Part shown: piece after piece, positions 34,952-43,429 of the stretch
How the letters are laid out: the number at the start of each line of letters is the position of its first letter
Numbering within the stretch: position 1 is the first letter of the stretch
Source: Proteobacteria bacterium UBA981
GTDB taxonomy: Bacteria > Pseudomonadota > Gammaproteobacteria > Ga0077536
Assembly (NCBI GenBank): GCA_002292285.1
Contig: DBBP01000019.1
Coordinates: forward strand, 89,620 to 153,619
Direction of reading: 5' to 3'
Length of the DNA stretch: 64,000 bases
The notes under the pieces: model-generated
Databases searched by the model: none
What the model was told of the DNA's origin: nothing
Seen by the model: only the letters and a program-made list of their open reading frames with translations
Translations under genes and position numbers: made by a program

Positions 34952-35749
34952 TTAAGTACCGGTGAATACGGCTGCACGCTTTGCATTGAACGCATTAACA
35001 GCTTCCTGATGGTCGTTTGAAATATTGGTTAGCGCTTCATAGGGCAGACTCGCGTCCATCAGCTCGGCAGCGATCTTGCGCAACGGAATGTTCGCAGTAA
35101 TTTTCGTGAAGCGAATGGCTTTTGTTGCGCCGGCGACCAGCCGACCGGCAATTTCGTCTGTCTTGGCATCGAGTTCAGCGGCCGGAACAAGGTGATTGAG
35201 GAGCCCGTATTTGTCTGCCTCGGCTGCTTTCAGCATATCGCCGAGCATGAGTAGTTCTTTCGCCTTGTTGAAGCCGATGAGTTGCGGCCAGATAACACAA
35301 CCGCCGTCGCCTGCAACCAATCCCATGCACACATGCGGATCGCCGATCATTGCCTTGTCAGACGCGATGACGATGTCGCTCATCAGTGCAATGGTGGCGC
35401 CGAGACCGGCAGCGGCACCGTTAAGCCGGCAAATGATCGGCTTCTCGAGTTCTAGCAAACCGAACACGATGGCTTTGGCTTCCGGTAACAGCCGCTCGAA
35501 CATGATCGGTGTATCGATCATCTGCTGAAACCAGTCCGTGTCGCCGCCGGCGCAGAATGCCCGTCCGGCACCGGTCAATACGATGACGTCGCTGTCCGGG
35601 TCCAATTGCAGGTCGTAGAACACACTCGCCATCTCACGGTGCATGGTCGCGTTGATGGCATTCATGTGGTCGGGGCGGTTAATCGTGGCGGTCAGAATGC
35701 GTCCATTACGTTCGAATTTGAATGTCTCGTAGTCCTCGAAATTCATCAT
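34952..35749 (-). CDS. Enoyl-CoA hydratase/isomerase homologue, last gene of tmo array
   Basis: A 265-residue crotonase-fold protein. The CoA/oxyanion region has RAFCAGGDTDWF and GAAAGLGATIALMSD. The first hydratase Glu is replaced by His in the motif DPHVCMGLVAGDGG, while the second Glu (AKELLMLGD) is kept. The DPHVxxGLVAGDGG variant recurs in a branch of the family whose reaction is unclear. Two adjacent ATGs exist; the second (35746) has better spacing from AGGAA. It lies 59 bp after tmoE in the position where tmoF reductase is normally found. Confidence 0.88.
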   Translation of the reverse strand: MMNFEDYETFKFERNGRILTATINRPDHMNAINATMHREMASVFYDLQLDPDSDVIVLTGAGRAFCAGGDTDWFQQMIDTPIMFERLLPEAKAIVFGLLELEKPIICRLNGAAAGLGATIALMSDIVIASDKAMIGDPHVCMGLVAGDGGCVIWPQLIGFNKAKELLMLGDMLKAAEADKYGLLNHLVPAAELDAKTDEIAGRLVAGATKAIRFTKITANIPLRKIAAELMDASLPYEALTNISNDHQEAVNAFNAKRAAVFTGT

Positions 35750-35808
35750 TTCGTTCCTGGTTGTTTAATTGTGTAGCTGGGTCTGGCGGCGGAATTCGCG
35801 ATGCGCGA

Positions 35809-36801
35809 TTAGAGTCCGATATCTGAGCGAAAGCGAGCAGCTTTGCGGTGCGCGCGCGCGGCCGCTGATCCGTCCGCACCAGCAAACGCTTCACAGTAGG
35901 CCGAGCTCGCCGCCTCGGCGAGGGGCACCCATTTTTTGACCCAGCCGTTCAGCACATCGCGGTTGCCATCAACACTGAGTGCCATTTCGATCAGGGCACT
36001 GGTCCAGCGCCGATGCCGTTCAGCGTCGCGCATTTGCGCCTGTGTGAGCAAGCCAAGCAGGGTGTCATCATTAGAACGTGCCAGGTTACCCAGTTCGCCG
36101 AGTAGCGTTTCTTCGACAGCGGGCTTGATCACGACCATAAATGCGGTAAACGATTCGGCCCAGTCCCAGCTGACTAAGGCGCGTTCGAGCAATTCGCGCC
36201 AGCCTTGCCAACACGCGTCGTTCTCCCAGTGCGTGCGTTCATCGCCAGCGAACCCCGGTGTCGGGAAGCTGTTAGCCAATTCGCGGGTGCGATAAGCAGT
36301 ATGGGTTAGCCAGCGCAGATGATCTGCGGTGGTGTAGGTCGCGCAATTGGTGATGGTACTGGCCGGCGCCATCTGGTGGATATATGCCGTGCCCATTTGC
36401 AGGCCGTGAAACAGGTAACGCGCAGGCGTGTAGAGCACGGCGAGTTGCTCGAGCCAGGCGGGATCCAGCATCGCGTCGTGACCGCGTTCACTGAACTGGT
36501 CGAACAGGCCGTTGACGTAGTTCTCCTGACCATCCTGAACGATGTTGTAGGTGCGATAAATCATCTCATCCGGATCGCGAAACGTGTCCCAGTCCGGGTG
36601 GGTTAACGGACTCTGATTGCGATATTTCCGGTACCAATCGGCCATCGGAATATTCGGGTCGAGCTCCCAGGGCTTGTCCGGGTCAATGGTGTGATAGTGC
36701 AATCCGGTCGAGACAACTTCATATTCGCTTGGGCGGCGGCGGTTGCCGGAGAGATAAGACCAGGTCTTGAGGGCAGGTTGAGGCGCTGGCTTGTCGCTCA
36801 T
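35809..36801 (-). CDS. tmoE: Toluene-4-monooxygenase-type hydroxylase beta subunit
   Basis: A 330-residue beta subunit of a group-2 SDIMO. It opens LKTWSYLSGNRRRPSEYEVVSTGLHYH, exactly the start style of TmoE/TouE/IsoE chains, and continues FRDPDEMIYRTYNIVQDGQENYV. Later segments PARYLFHGLQMGTAYIHQMAPASTITN and RDVLNGWVKKWVPLAEAASSAYCEAF are also family-typical. It lacks iron ligands and supports the alpha subunit in the (alpha-beta-gamma)2 hydroxylase. An AAGGAA ribosome site precedes the ATG, and tmoD ends 32 bp upstream. Confidence 0.95.
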   Translation of the reverse strand: MSDKPAPQPALKTWSYLSGNRRRPSEYEVVSTGLHYHTIDPDKPWELDPNIPMADWYRKYRNQSPLTHPDWDTFRDPDEMIYRTYNIVQDGQENYVNGLFDQFSERGHDAMLDPAWLEQLAVLYTPARYLFHGLQMGTAYIHQMAPASTITNCATYTTADHLRWLTHTAYRTRELANSFPTPGFAGDERTHWENDACWQGWRELLERALVSWDWAESFTAFMVVIKPAVEETLLGELGNLARSNDDTLLGLLTQAQMRDAERHRRWTSALIEMALSVDGNRDVLNGWVKKWVPLAEAASSAYCEAFAGADGSAAARAHRKAARFRSDIGL

Positions 36802-36833
36802 CGAAGGATTCCTTGAAGTTTCAGGCTCGTGAC

Positions 36834-37142
36834 TCAGCGTGTGGTGGAGAAATAGAAACGAAATTGTTCAGTGCCCGTTTCAATCTTGCCGGCGAAGGAG
36901 CTCAAATTGACTTCGAGTTCCTGCATGCGAAACGCGCGTCCGAGACAGTCCTCGACCGTTTCCCGACGCAGGATCATTTCGCTGTCGGTCGAAATTCGCA
37001 GGTAAGCATGCATATCCTCCACCTCAATAACCTTGCCGGGGTTATCAATTTCAACCGCCTCAACGACCGCGTCCGCAACCTCACCCGAACGCATCACCGG
37101 GCCTACGCGGTTATTGTTCAACAAGTCGTCGTTATCCGTCAT
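36834..37142 (-). CDS. tmoD: Toluene-4-monooxygenase-type effector protein
   Basis: A 102-residue catalytic effector that binds the hydroxylase face and tunes oxygen activation and regiospecificity. The sequence NNNRVGPVMRSGEVADAVVEA, then VEIDNPGKVIEVEDMHAYLRI, and the C-terminal MQELEVNLSSFAGKIETG with QFRFYF follow the known TmoD pattern almost segment for segment (family length 103). It contains no metal-binding motif, as expected. The gap from tmoC is 33 bp, matching the compact spacing across this operon. Confidence 0.95.
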   Translation of the reverse strand: MTDNDDLLNNNRVGPVMRSGEVADAVVEAVEIDNPGKVIEVEDMHAYLRISTDSEMILRRETVEDCLGRAFRMQELEVNLSSFAGKIETGTEQFRFYFSTTR

Positions 37143-37175
37143 GGCTGGTGTCTCTGCGCGAGGATCATTCGGCGT

Positions 37176-37514
37176 TCAAGTATGCGAGGTCGCTGGTGCG
37201 ATGCCTGCGACGTCAACGAAAACATCGTCGCCGTCGACGCGCGTTGGATAGATGGCGAGTCGGCAATCGGCCGGATTAACCCCTTGCCCGGTGGTGGCGT
37301 CGAACTGCCACAAATGCGCGCGACAGGTGAGAACATTATTTTCAAGTTTGCCAGTCGCCAAATCGAACTGCTGATGGGGGCAACGGTCCTGAAATGCGAT
37401 CGGCTCCCCACCGTTCGGGAACACGATCAACACGCCAGTGCCATCGGTGGTGTGAAAGCGTTCCATTTCGCCTTCCCAAACATCGTCCAAGGTACAAATT
37501 TTTTCGAACGCCAT
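37176..37514 (-). CDS. tmoC: Rieske ferredoxin of the toluene-4-monooxygenase type
   Basis: A 112-residue Rieske [2Fe-2S] ferredoxin that carries electrons from a reductase to the hydroxylase. Cluster ligands are C45 and H47 in DRCPHQQFD and C64 and H67 in TCRAHLWQF, the same residue numbers as in characterised T4MO ferredoxin. The start MAFEKICTLDDVWEGEME is also typical. Presence of a Rieske protein places this enzyme in group 2 (four-component) rather than group 5, which uses a fused reductase only. Its cognate reductase (TmoF) is missing from the operon. Confidence 0.96.
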   Translation of the reverse strand: MAFEKICTLDDVWEGEMERFHTTDGTGVLIVFPNGGEPIAFQDRCPHQQFDLATGKLENNVLTCRAHLWQFDATTGQGVNPADCRLAIYPTRVDGDDVFVDVAGIAPATSHT

Positions 37515-37552
37515 GGCGTTAATAGTCGCTTGTAAGTTGTATGCAGCGTTTC

Positions 37553-37813
37553 TTAAGCGCTCTCAAATACCACATCAATCGTTTCAGTCGGACGCAGGCC
37601 TGCATCGCACACGCGTAAGTCACGTGGCAGCAGGAGCGTGTCGCCGTGTTTGCGTACGCGCATGATTTTGTCGGGTTGCGGTGTAACACGTCGCCCGACT
37701 GAGTGGTAAGCACATTTTTCGGCAACGGCGTCCATGGTGTCTTCACTATCAACGGCGACCAACTGGATAACGAAGTCGCCTTCAAAGTTCGAATTAAGCG
37801 GGAAGGCAGCCAT
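37553..37813 (-). CDS. tmoB: Toluene-4-monooxygenase-type hydroxylase gamma subunit
   Basis: An 86-residue gamma subunit of the hydroxylase, with ubiquitin-like topology in known structures. The order AAFPLNSNFEGDFVIQLVAV, DSEDTMDAVAEKCAYHSVGRRV, then MRVRKHGDTLLLPRDL and PTETIDVVFE matches TmoB/TouB proteins throughout (usual length 84-86). It has no cofactor. It sits between tmoA (29-bp gap) and tmoC (38-bp gap), completing an A-B-C-D-E order identical to that of toluene-4-monooxygenase and isoprene monooxygenase operons. Confidence 0.96.
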   Translation of the reverse strand: MAAFPLNSNFEGDFVIQLVAVDSEDTMDAVAEKCAYHSVGRRVTPQPDKIMRVRKHGDTLLLPRDLRVCDAGLRPTETIDVVFESA

Positions 37814-37842
37814 ACAAAAGTTCCTACTCGTCAGCGTCTGAT

Positions 37843-39342
37843 TCAGGCTGCGGCAATATTGGCCTGGCGAAAGCGTTCGATCCAGCTGTAGCCATGCGCG
37901 TCTTTGCCGCGTTCCTCAGGGCCCAGTTGCATGTAGTCGAGCGCACCTTCGATGGTCGGGGGCTGTATGAGCCCGGCGAGGAAGCGGTCAACAATAGACA
38001 AGTGGCCTTTGTAGTGGTCCGGCTTGGTGAGGAAACACCAGCGGTCGACTTCAGAACCGAAATGATAGAGCCGGCCCTCGTGCTCACATTGCCAGTCGGT
38101 GATATCCCAGTCGTCGCCGGGCAGATGGGTAATTGGTAGATTCGACATGTTGCAAATCAGCGGCAGCGTTTCCGGCAGCGTCAGCGCTTCGCGGTCGCTT
38201 AGAAGGTTGTCGGTAATGACATCCCAGCAGCGCCCCCAGCGCCTGCCCCAGCCGGGATATTTTTCTTCCAGCCATTCGCGTTCATCGGGGCCTACGCCCG
38301 CAGCAGGGTCCCACCATACGGTCGGGCGCCAATACCACACACCCATGTGCATGCCGTGGTGGGTGATCTCCATGTCGCGCATTAAGGTGTCCCAGTACCA
38401 CGGTTTATCGAGGCCCATGTCGAGTAGCTGACGCTCGAACTGGACCACAATCCATTCCTGCATGAATTCTTTGAAAGACATCTTGCGCGACGCGACGGGC
38501 GTGTAGTAATCCATAATCGGGCCGGTTAACACGGAGAAAAGTTTCCACGAGCGCCAAATTGCGACGTCGATCAATTGTTGCGCCTCGGCTTTGTGACCAT
38601 TGGCAATGAGGATCTCAAGCGCCGGTCCGCCCTGTTGCGAATGGCGTGATTCGTCGGTTTGAATACTCGAGATCAAGCTTGCGAACGTATGGTCGCCAGT
38701 TTCTGCAGCGTCCGCTGCCATGCCGAGAAACTGCATGTTGGTGAAACCAGTCTCGAAAGCGAAAGTCAGCATGATGGCCGTCGAGATGGCGTCGCGGCTG
38801 GTGACGATATCGTCAAACAACGAGCGCGCTGCAACTGCGGCCCACTCATTGGTGCGTAAGCCCTTGTGTGCCCAGTCCCACTGTCTTGAGCGTTTGATGT
38901 TGGCGTGCGGGAAGAACAACTGCAGTTGGGTATGACGGTTCTCGTCCATCATGCCGAACACGGCCATATTGCGATTACCGGGCGCTTTGGAGAATCGCGC
39001 CATGCGCGCTTCACCGATACTTGCCAGATATTCGCCCAGTGGAATAGCGCCGTAATGGGCCTTCATGGTGCTGACCCAACCAGGGTCGGCTTTATCGACA
39101 AATGCTGCTCGTTCGAGCGCGGCTTTGACCGAGTAGGCGCCAGCATCTTTTTCGCGCTGGATTTGCACGTACTCCGAATAGGAGGTTTTGTAGGGCTCGT
39201 CGTAGGTTTCCCATTGTTCTGCCGGGATCCCGCGTGCGCCACTCATGTTTTCGGGGAACAATTCGGACTCTGTAACGTAACTCGGTGTCCAGTTGGTCGT
39301 ACGGGTCAGGTCGTACCAATCATCACGGCTGAGTAATGCCAT
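37843..39342 (-). CDS. tmoA: Group-2 di-iron monooxygenase alpha subunit (toluene/alkene monooxygenase type)
   Basis: Catalytic subunit, 499 residues. The six iron ligands fall at the same numbers as in toluene-4-monooxygenase: E104, E134, H137 (DENRH), E197 (FETGF), E231, H234 (DESRH). Active-site pocket residues I100, G103, A107, F176, F196, T201 and F205 are also those of T4MO. Opening SRDDWYDLTRTTNWTPSYVT and IQREKDAGAYSVKAALERA are family hallmarks. Known group-2 enzymes hydroxylate benzene/toluene or epoxidise alkenes such as isoprene; sequence alone does not separate these uses here. A strong GGAGGGG ribosome site precedes the ATG. First gene of a five-gene operon. Confidence 0.96.
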   Translation of the reverse strand: MALLSRDDWYDLTRTTNWTPSYVTESELFPENMSGARGIPAEQWETYDEPYKTSYSEYVQIQREKDAGAYSVKAALERAAFVDKADPGWVSTMKAHYGAIPLGEYLASIGEARMARFSKAPGNRNMAVFGMMDENRHTQLQLFFPHANIKRSRQWDWAHKGLRTNEWAAVAARSLFDDIVTSRDAISTAIMLTFAFETGFTNMQFLGMAADAAETGDHTFASLISSIQTDESRHSQQGGPALEILIANGHKAEAQQLIDVAIWRSWKLFSVLTGPIMDYYTPVASRKMSFKEFMQEWIVVQFERQLLDMGLDKPWYWDTLMRDMEITHHGMHMGVWYWRPTVWWDPAAGVGPDEREWLEEKYPGWGRRWGRCWDVITDNLLSDREALTLPETLPLICNMSNLPITHLPGDDWDITDWQCEHEGRLYHFGSEVDRWCFLTKPDHYKGHLSIVDRFLAGLIQPPTIEGALDYMQLGPEERGKDAHGYSWIERFRQANIAAA

Positions 39343-39485
39343 TACGTGCCCCTCCAGTCTTGCGTTTCAATCATCGTTCAGCGGCGGCGGGAATTGCACG
39401 CGCCGCAGGTTCGCTAAATTATGTTTGCAGTAGGTGGTGGCGTAACCCGACCGCTATGGCCGGGCTACGCGTCATCGTGTTGCGC

Positions 39486-41267
39486 TTATCCGGCGCTAGC
39501 TAGCTTGGTGGTATTACCAATCTGATTCAGGCGCAACAGTTCGCCTGGTGTCGCTCCGGTACATTCGCCATCCTTGAACGTGACCTGACCGTTGACCATG
39601 ATCCAGCGGTAGCCTTCAGCGCGCTGTATTCGACGCCATTCGTCGGCCGGAAAATCATGCGCAATTTCATAGTCGACCTCGGGGATGCGCCTCAGATTCT
39701 CGAAGTCATAAACGAGAATATCTGCTGGTGCGCCCTCACGCAGAAAGCCGCGATCGGTAAAGCCAGCCGCCTGAGCCGGTAGATAGCTGAGTCGGTAATG
39801 AGCCTGTTCTAAAGTCAGCTGTTTGGTTTCACGCACCATCCACGTCAGTAACTCGGTGGTGAATGAACCGCCGGTGAAGAAACGCGTGTGCGCGCCACCA
39901 TCAGACAGACCCGGAATGATGTGCTGATTACGCACCAGTTCACCGACTTTCTTGGGATCGTTACTGCCGATATCGGCAGTTCTGTAGAGCACCTTCAGGC
40001 CACCGGCGACGCCGATGTCGAGCATGGCATCGATATGATGTTTGCCTTCTTCTTTGGCAATATCGCCCAACGTACGGCCGTGGTATTTATTGAGTTCCGG
40101 GTATCCCGGTGTGTCCTCAATAATGATGCCTTCAATAGGACCACCAACGCCGGTCGTCACCAATTGCTCTTCTTCGGCAATCATCGCTTTCCGGACTTCG
40201 GGATCGGCGAGTTGGCTGAGCTTCTCTTCCAGTGTGCCGACTGTCGCGACACTCCAGGCCGGGCTTGAGTCGTACAGATTCCAGTCTTCGAGTGTGAAGA
40301 TGAACGGTGCTCTGACGGTTACTGCCTGGCCGTAAATGCGTAGCCCGCGTTCGAAGCAGCTGTCGATCCACGCCATCGTGTCGTTGTGAATATTTTCTTC
40401 ACCCTCATTGTCCGAGGCGATTAAGGCATTGAACAAAATCGGGCGTCCGGTGCGGCGCGCGACTTCCTCGATAAACAATCTGTCTTCGTCCTGCGCATTG
40501 TTGCTGACAGCGTCGCCATTTTTGGCATTGAGAAGCTGGATAAAACCATCACCGCGTTTACCCAATAAATCGGCAAACGAGAGAATCGTTTCATCAGGCA
40601 TCACATCAGTCGGCATTGGCGTGCCGTCGTAGTCGGATTGAACCGAGTTCACGCCGAAGCGCTGAAAGCTAAAGCCCATCATGCCGGCGTCCATGGCTTC
40701 ATCAATAAGACGATTCATTTCGCCTTGTTCATCTGGCGTCGCCTGGCGACCAGCTTTCGCGCCTTCGAGTCCAAGCACGTACACGAGTAATGGATTGAGT
40801 GGCACGTAGCTGAGCAGGTTGACGCCTTTGGGTAGCGCGTCCAGGTGGTCCATCCATTCGGGTAGTGATTCCCAATCCCAATCGAGGCCCATGCCTTCGA
40901 CCATCGTCTCGTAGGGAATTTGTTCGGTGCGCACCATCATCTGCAGTAAGCGCTCGCGACTTTCCTTGCGCGCTGGTGCGAAACCAAAACCGCAGTTGCC
41001 GATGGCAACCGAGGTGACACCGTGCCAGCCAGAGATCGTGCAATACGGATCCCAGTGCACCTGTGCATCGTAATGAGTGTGTAAATCGACGAAGCCCGGC
41101 GCGACCATCAAGCCTTCCGCATCGATAACTTCTTTTCCCTCAGCAGCGTCTATCCGACCAATTTTCGCAATCTGCCTGCCAACGATTGCGATGTCTCCCT
41201 TGAAGCGCGGTAAGCCAGTACCATCAATAATGGTGCCGTTTTTGATAACTGTGTCGTATTTAGCCAT
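39486..41267 (-). CDS. N-acyl-D-amino-acid deacylase-family amidohydrolase
   Basis: A 593-residue metal-dependent amidohydrolase of the D-aminoacylase/DAN family. The N-terminal beta domain has YDTVIKNGTIIDGTGLP, and the metal motif is APGFVDLHTHYDAQVHWD. The family Cys motif is TSVAIGNCGFGFAP, the catalytic Asp region GLSDGGAHTRFF, and the C-terminal beta-sandwich reads APADILVYDFENLRRIPEVDYE. Known members cleave N-acyl-D-amino acids; many homologues in degraders have unknown amide or lactam substrates. The start 41267 (MAKYD) has GGGGAGA upstream, so the longer frame is rejected. It lies 143 bp upstream of tmoA in the same direction. It is one of three paralogues in 10 kb. Confidence 0.92.
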   Translation of the reverse strand: MAKYDTVIKNGTIIDGTGLPRFKGDIAIVGRQIAKIGRIDAAEGKEVIDAEGLMVAPGFVDLHTHYDAQVHWDPYCTISGWHGVTSVAIGNCGFGFAPARKESRERLLQMMVRTEQIPYETMVEGMGLDWDWESLPEWMDHLDALPKGVNLLSYVPLNPLLVYVLGLEGAKAGRQATPDEQGEMNRLIDEAMDAGMMGFSFQRFGVNSVQSDYDGTPMPTDVMPDETILSFADLLGKRGDGFIQLLNAKNGDAVSNNAQDEDRLFIEEVARRTGRPILFNALIASDNEGEENIHNDTMAWIDSCFERGLRIYGQAVTVRAPFIFTLEDWNLYDSSPAWSVATVGTLEEKLSQLADPEVRKAMIAEEEQLVTTGVGGPIEGIIIEDTPGYPELNKYHGRTLGDIAKEEGKHHIDAMLDIGVAGGLKVLYRTADIGSNDPKKVGELVRNQHIIPGLSDGGAHTRFFTGGSFTTELLTWMVRETKQLTLEQAHYRLSYLPAQAAGFTDRGFLREGAPADILVYDFENLRRIPEVDYEIAHDFPADEWRRIQRAEGYRWIMVNGQVTFKDGECTGATPGELLRLNQIGNTTKLASAG

Positions 41268-41631
41268 TAGAAGTCTCCCCTTCCAATGCGAACGCAGGTT
41301 GGGGCATTGCGCCCCGGTTGGGCTAGTGCGCTCGCGTATTGTTTTAACGCATAGTCGCCTTCGACTGTATCCTATAGGGAAAGGCATAGCACTCACTTTC
41401 CAAATGGCAAATTTATGCTGCTGTGCAACACTTTCGCGCTCTTGGAACCGTTCGCGTCGCGCTGCCGGCAGCGCAGGATTCAGAGCGCATCATCCTAAAC
41501 ACGGGCGAACAAACGAGAGTTCTCTGCGCGTTCATTTCGCGATGAATAATTCGCTGAGGATTCGGTAGTTTGAGTGCCGTAGTTATCGTTTCATTTCATG
41601 AAAGGTCGCGCATTGCGCGTGAAGATTTGAT
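41268..41631. other. Divergent intergenic region, 364 bp
   Basis: Lies between the amidohydrolase and kdsC-like genes and must contain promoters for both strands. The only local structures I see are a small palindrome TTTCATGAAA (near 41595) and a short GCGCATTGCGC stem just before the kdsC ribosome site. A long open frame crosses the region on the plus strand but is antisense to the amidohydrolase and has no family resemblance. No regulator gene or repeat is present. Confidence 0.55.
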
Positions 41632-42156
41632 ATGAGCAAAAGCGCCAACCGGATCAAGCTGGTGATCCTCGACGTCGACGGCACGCTGACTGACGGGGGA
41701 ATTTATATTCTTGAGTCAGGCGAACAATTCAAGAAATTCAACGCCAAAGACGGCCTTGGGGTGAAACTCGCAGTTGGTCGAGGGCTTGAAGTCGGCATCA
41801 TCAGTCACAGCACCTCGCACGGCATGATTGCCAAACGCGCACAAATGCTTGGCATCGAGAAATGCTATACGGGAAGCGCGCCAAAGCTTGAAGTGCTGGC
41901 CGGGTGGTGTACCGAGCTTGGGATTGAGCTCACGGAGGTCGCGTTTGTTGGCGACGATCTGAATGACCTTGCCATTATTGGTGCTGTGGGATTGTCAGCC
42001 TGCCCCGCTGATGCCATGCCCGAAGTTCGTGAGGCCTGCGACGTCGTCCTGGGTCGAAACGGCGGCGACGGTTGCGTACGTGAGTTTCTCGATTTTCATC
42101 TCGACACGCCTGCGCCCAACAGCGGAGAAATCGACGCCGCGATTCGCCTGCAATAG
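41632..42156 (+). CDS. kdsC: KdsC/YrbI-type HAD phosphatase
   Basis: A 174-residue C0-type HAD phosphatase; in the LPS pathway KdsC dephosphorylates KDO-8-phosphate. Motif I is VILDVDGTLTDGGIY with both catalytic Asp, motif II is IISHSTSHGM (Ser), and motif IV is AFVGDDLNDLAII. Glycine-rich GRNGGDGCVREF near the end matches the KdsC C-terminal loop. Length agrees with KdsC (about 175-190). No other kds or lpt gene is adjacent, so a role on another sugar phosphate is possible. It has a weak ribosome site and stands alone. Confidence 0.85.
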   Translation: MSKSANRIKLVILDVDGTLTDGGIYILESGEQFKKFNAKDGLGVKLAVGRGLEVGIISHSTSHGMIAKRAQMLGIEKCYTGSAPKLEVLAGWCTELGIELTEVAFVGDDLNDLAIIGAVGLSACPADAMPEVREACDVVLGRNGGDGCVREFLDFHLDTPAPNSGEIDAAIRLQ

Positions 42157-42168
42157 CGAGTAGCCAAA

Positions 42169-42192
42169 TGCGCGACCGCAAGCGACCGCGCA
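42169..42192. terminator. Hairpin between convergent genes
   Basis: TGCGCG (42169-42174) pairs with CGCGCA (42187-42192) around a 12-nt loop, in the 46-bp gap between the kdsC-like gene and the convergent amidohydrolase gene. A bidirectional terminator is likely by position, but no T-tract follows. Confidence 0.3.
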
Positions 42193-42202
42193 CGCACAAG
42201 GC

Positions 42203-43225
42203 TTACTTCAGGTTATAAATCGCAACCGCCGAATCGTGAAACAGCAAATCGCGTTCCGCCTGGCTGTACCGCTCGGCCGTTTGTTTGAGCGCGTTCCAGA
42301 GCGTGCGGTAACTGCACGAACGGCCATCAGGCGGAAAGTTTGATTCGAACATCACCCGTTCTGGTCCGAATGTATCGATACACCAGCGGATTTGGTCGCC
42401 CCAGGCATCCGCAATGACTTGTGATGAAGGCGGTTTCGGCAAGCGGTGCCAGCCGCTGCCGTAGACCGTCATGCCGATGCCGCCGAGTTTGACGCGAGCG
42501 TTTGGTAGCTTGGCAAATTCGCTCAAGTGCTCGCGGCAATACGCTAACACCTCTTCACGTTTGCCGGCGTAGGGCCCGAGACCGATGGGCCCGCCGAGGT
42601 GGTCCGCAATAATCGTTGTCTGCGGCACCTTACGCGCCAGTTCGACCAGTTCAGGTAGCTGCTTGTGATAGAGCCACACGTCATAAGTCAGCCCCATTTT
42701 GCCCAGCACGGCCACACCCTTGGCGAAACGTGGGTCAAGCAGTATCTGCGCCGGCGGTCCGGCTTGATGGTTGACGATATCCGGACTTCCATCCCAGGCG
42801 GCGGCGTGGCGGATACCACAAAAGCGTCCTCCACCTGCCTCGACGTGAGCCTCGAGTACGTTCTGCGCCGCGTCGCCGAGCAGCATATCGGCGAATCCGA
42901 CGATACCGGTTATCACCGGTCGACCCACTAACTGTGCCAACTCAGCTTCCTGACTCACCACGAATTCGGTCTCACCGACCGGTGCCAGCTCCGCTGGTCC
43001 GCTGGTGCGATAAGCCGAACCGCATTCGACATAAACGGTCTGGCGAACGTTATGTCCATCACCGATGTCAGCCGCCAGCTCGGCGGCGAAATAGCGATCT
43101 CCGGTGTGATCCCAAAGATGGTGATGGGCGTCACAAATTCGCTGATTGGGCCAGAGGACATCCTCAACCACCGATGCCCGCCAGGCCGCTCGTTCCGCAC
43201 CAACTGTCGATTTTCCGTTCGCCAT
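42203..43225 (-). CDS. Amidohydrolase_2-family hydrolase/lactonase
   Basis: A 340-residue TIM-barrel hydrolase of the Amidohydrolase_2 type (fuconolactonase, 2-pyrone-4,6-dicarboxylate hydrolase, ACMSD-like). The metal motif is RICDAHHHLWDHTGD. Later family segments are GRFCGIRHAAAWDG, TIIADHLGGPIGLGP and VMFESNFPPDGRSCSY, the last carrying the catalytic Asp. A start at 43225 is chosen because AGGGGAGAAG precedes it. Substrates in this family are lactones and keto acids, so it could open a lactone intermediate of the local pathway (inference). It is divergent from the sixA-like gene. Confidence 0.87.
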   Translation of the reverse strand: MANGKSTVGAERAAWRASVVEDVLWPNQRICDAHHHLWDHTGDRYFAAELAADIGDGHNVRQTVYVECGSAYRTSGPAELAPVGETEFVVSQEAELAQLVGRPVITGIVGFADMLLGDAAQNVLEAHVEAGGGRFCGIRHAAAWDGSPDIVNHQAGPPAQILLDPRFAKGVAVLGKMGLTYDVWLYHKQLPELVELARKVPQTTIIADHLGGPIGLGPYAGKREEVLAYCREHLSEFAKLPNARVKLGGIGMTVYGSGWHRLPKPPSSQVIADAWGDQIRWCIDTFGPERVMFESNFPPDGRSCSYRTLWNALKQTAERYSQAERDLLFHDSAVAIYNLK

Positions 43226-43429
43226 ACTTCTCCCCTTCACCCTGTTTTATCAATCGCAACACTCGAATTGCCGCCACGCTGTCGCTATCCTTGTGCGGCG
43301 GCCGTCAAAAATAGAGCCGTGCGAGTCCGTCGCAGCGGCTATTGTAAAGCCAGAAAACTTCACCCTCGATCATCTTTTACCCGGCGCAGCGCGGACCGCT
43401 AATAATGAAAAACAAAAAGAGTCGTTCGC

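Noticed and set aside
35809..39342. Isoprene monooxygenase cluster
   Set aside because: Same gene order, but the glutathione transferases and aldehyde dehydrogenase of iso clusters are missing, and pocket residues follow T4MO.
41077..41568. 163-codon frame across the amidohydrolase start region
   Set aside because: Antisense to the amidohydrolase coding region for much of its length; composition fits a shadow frame.
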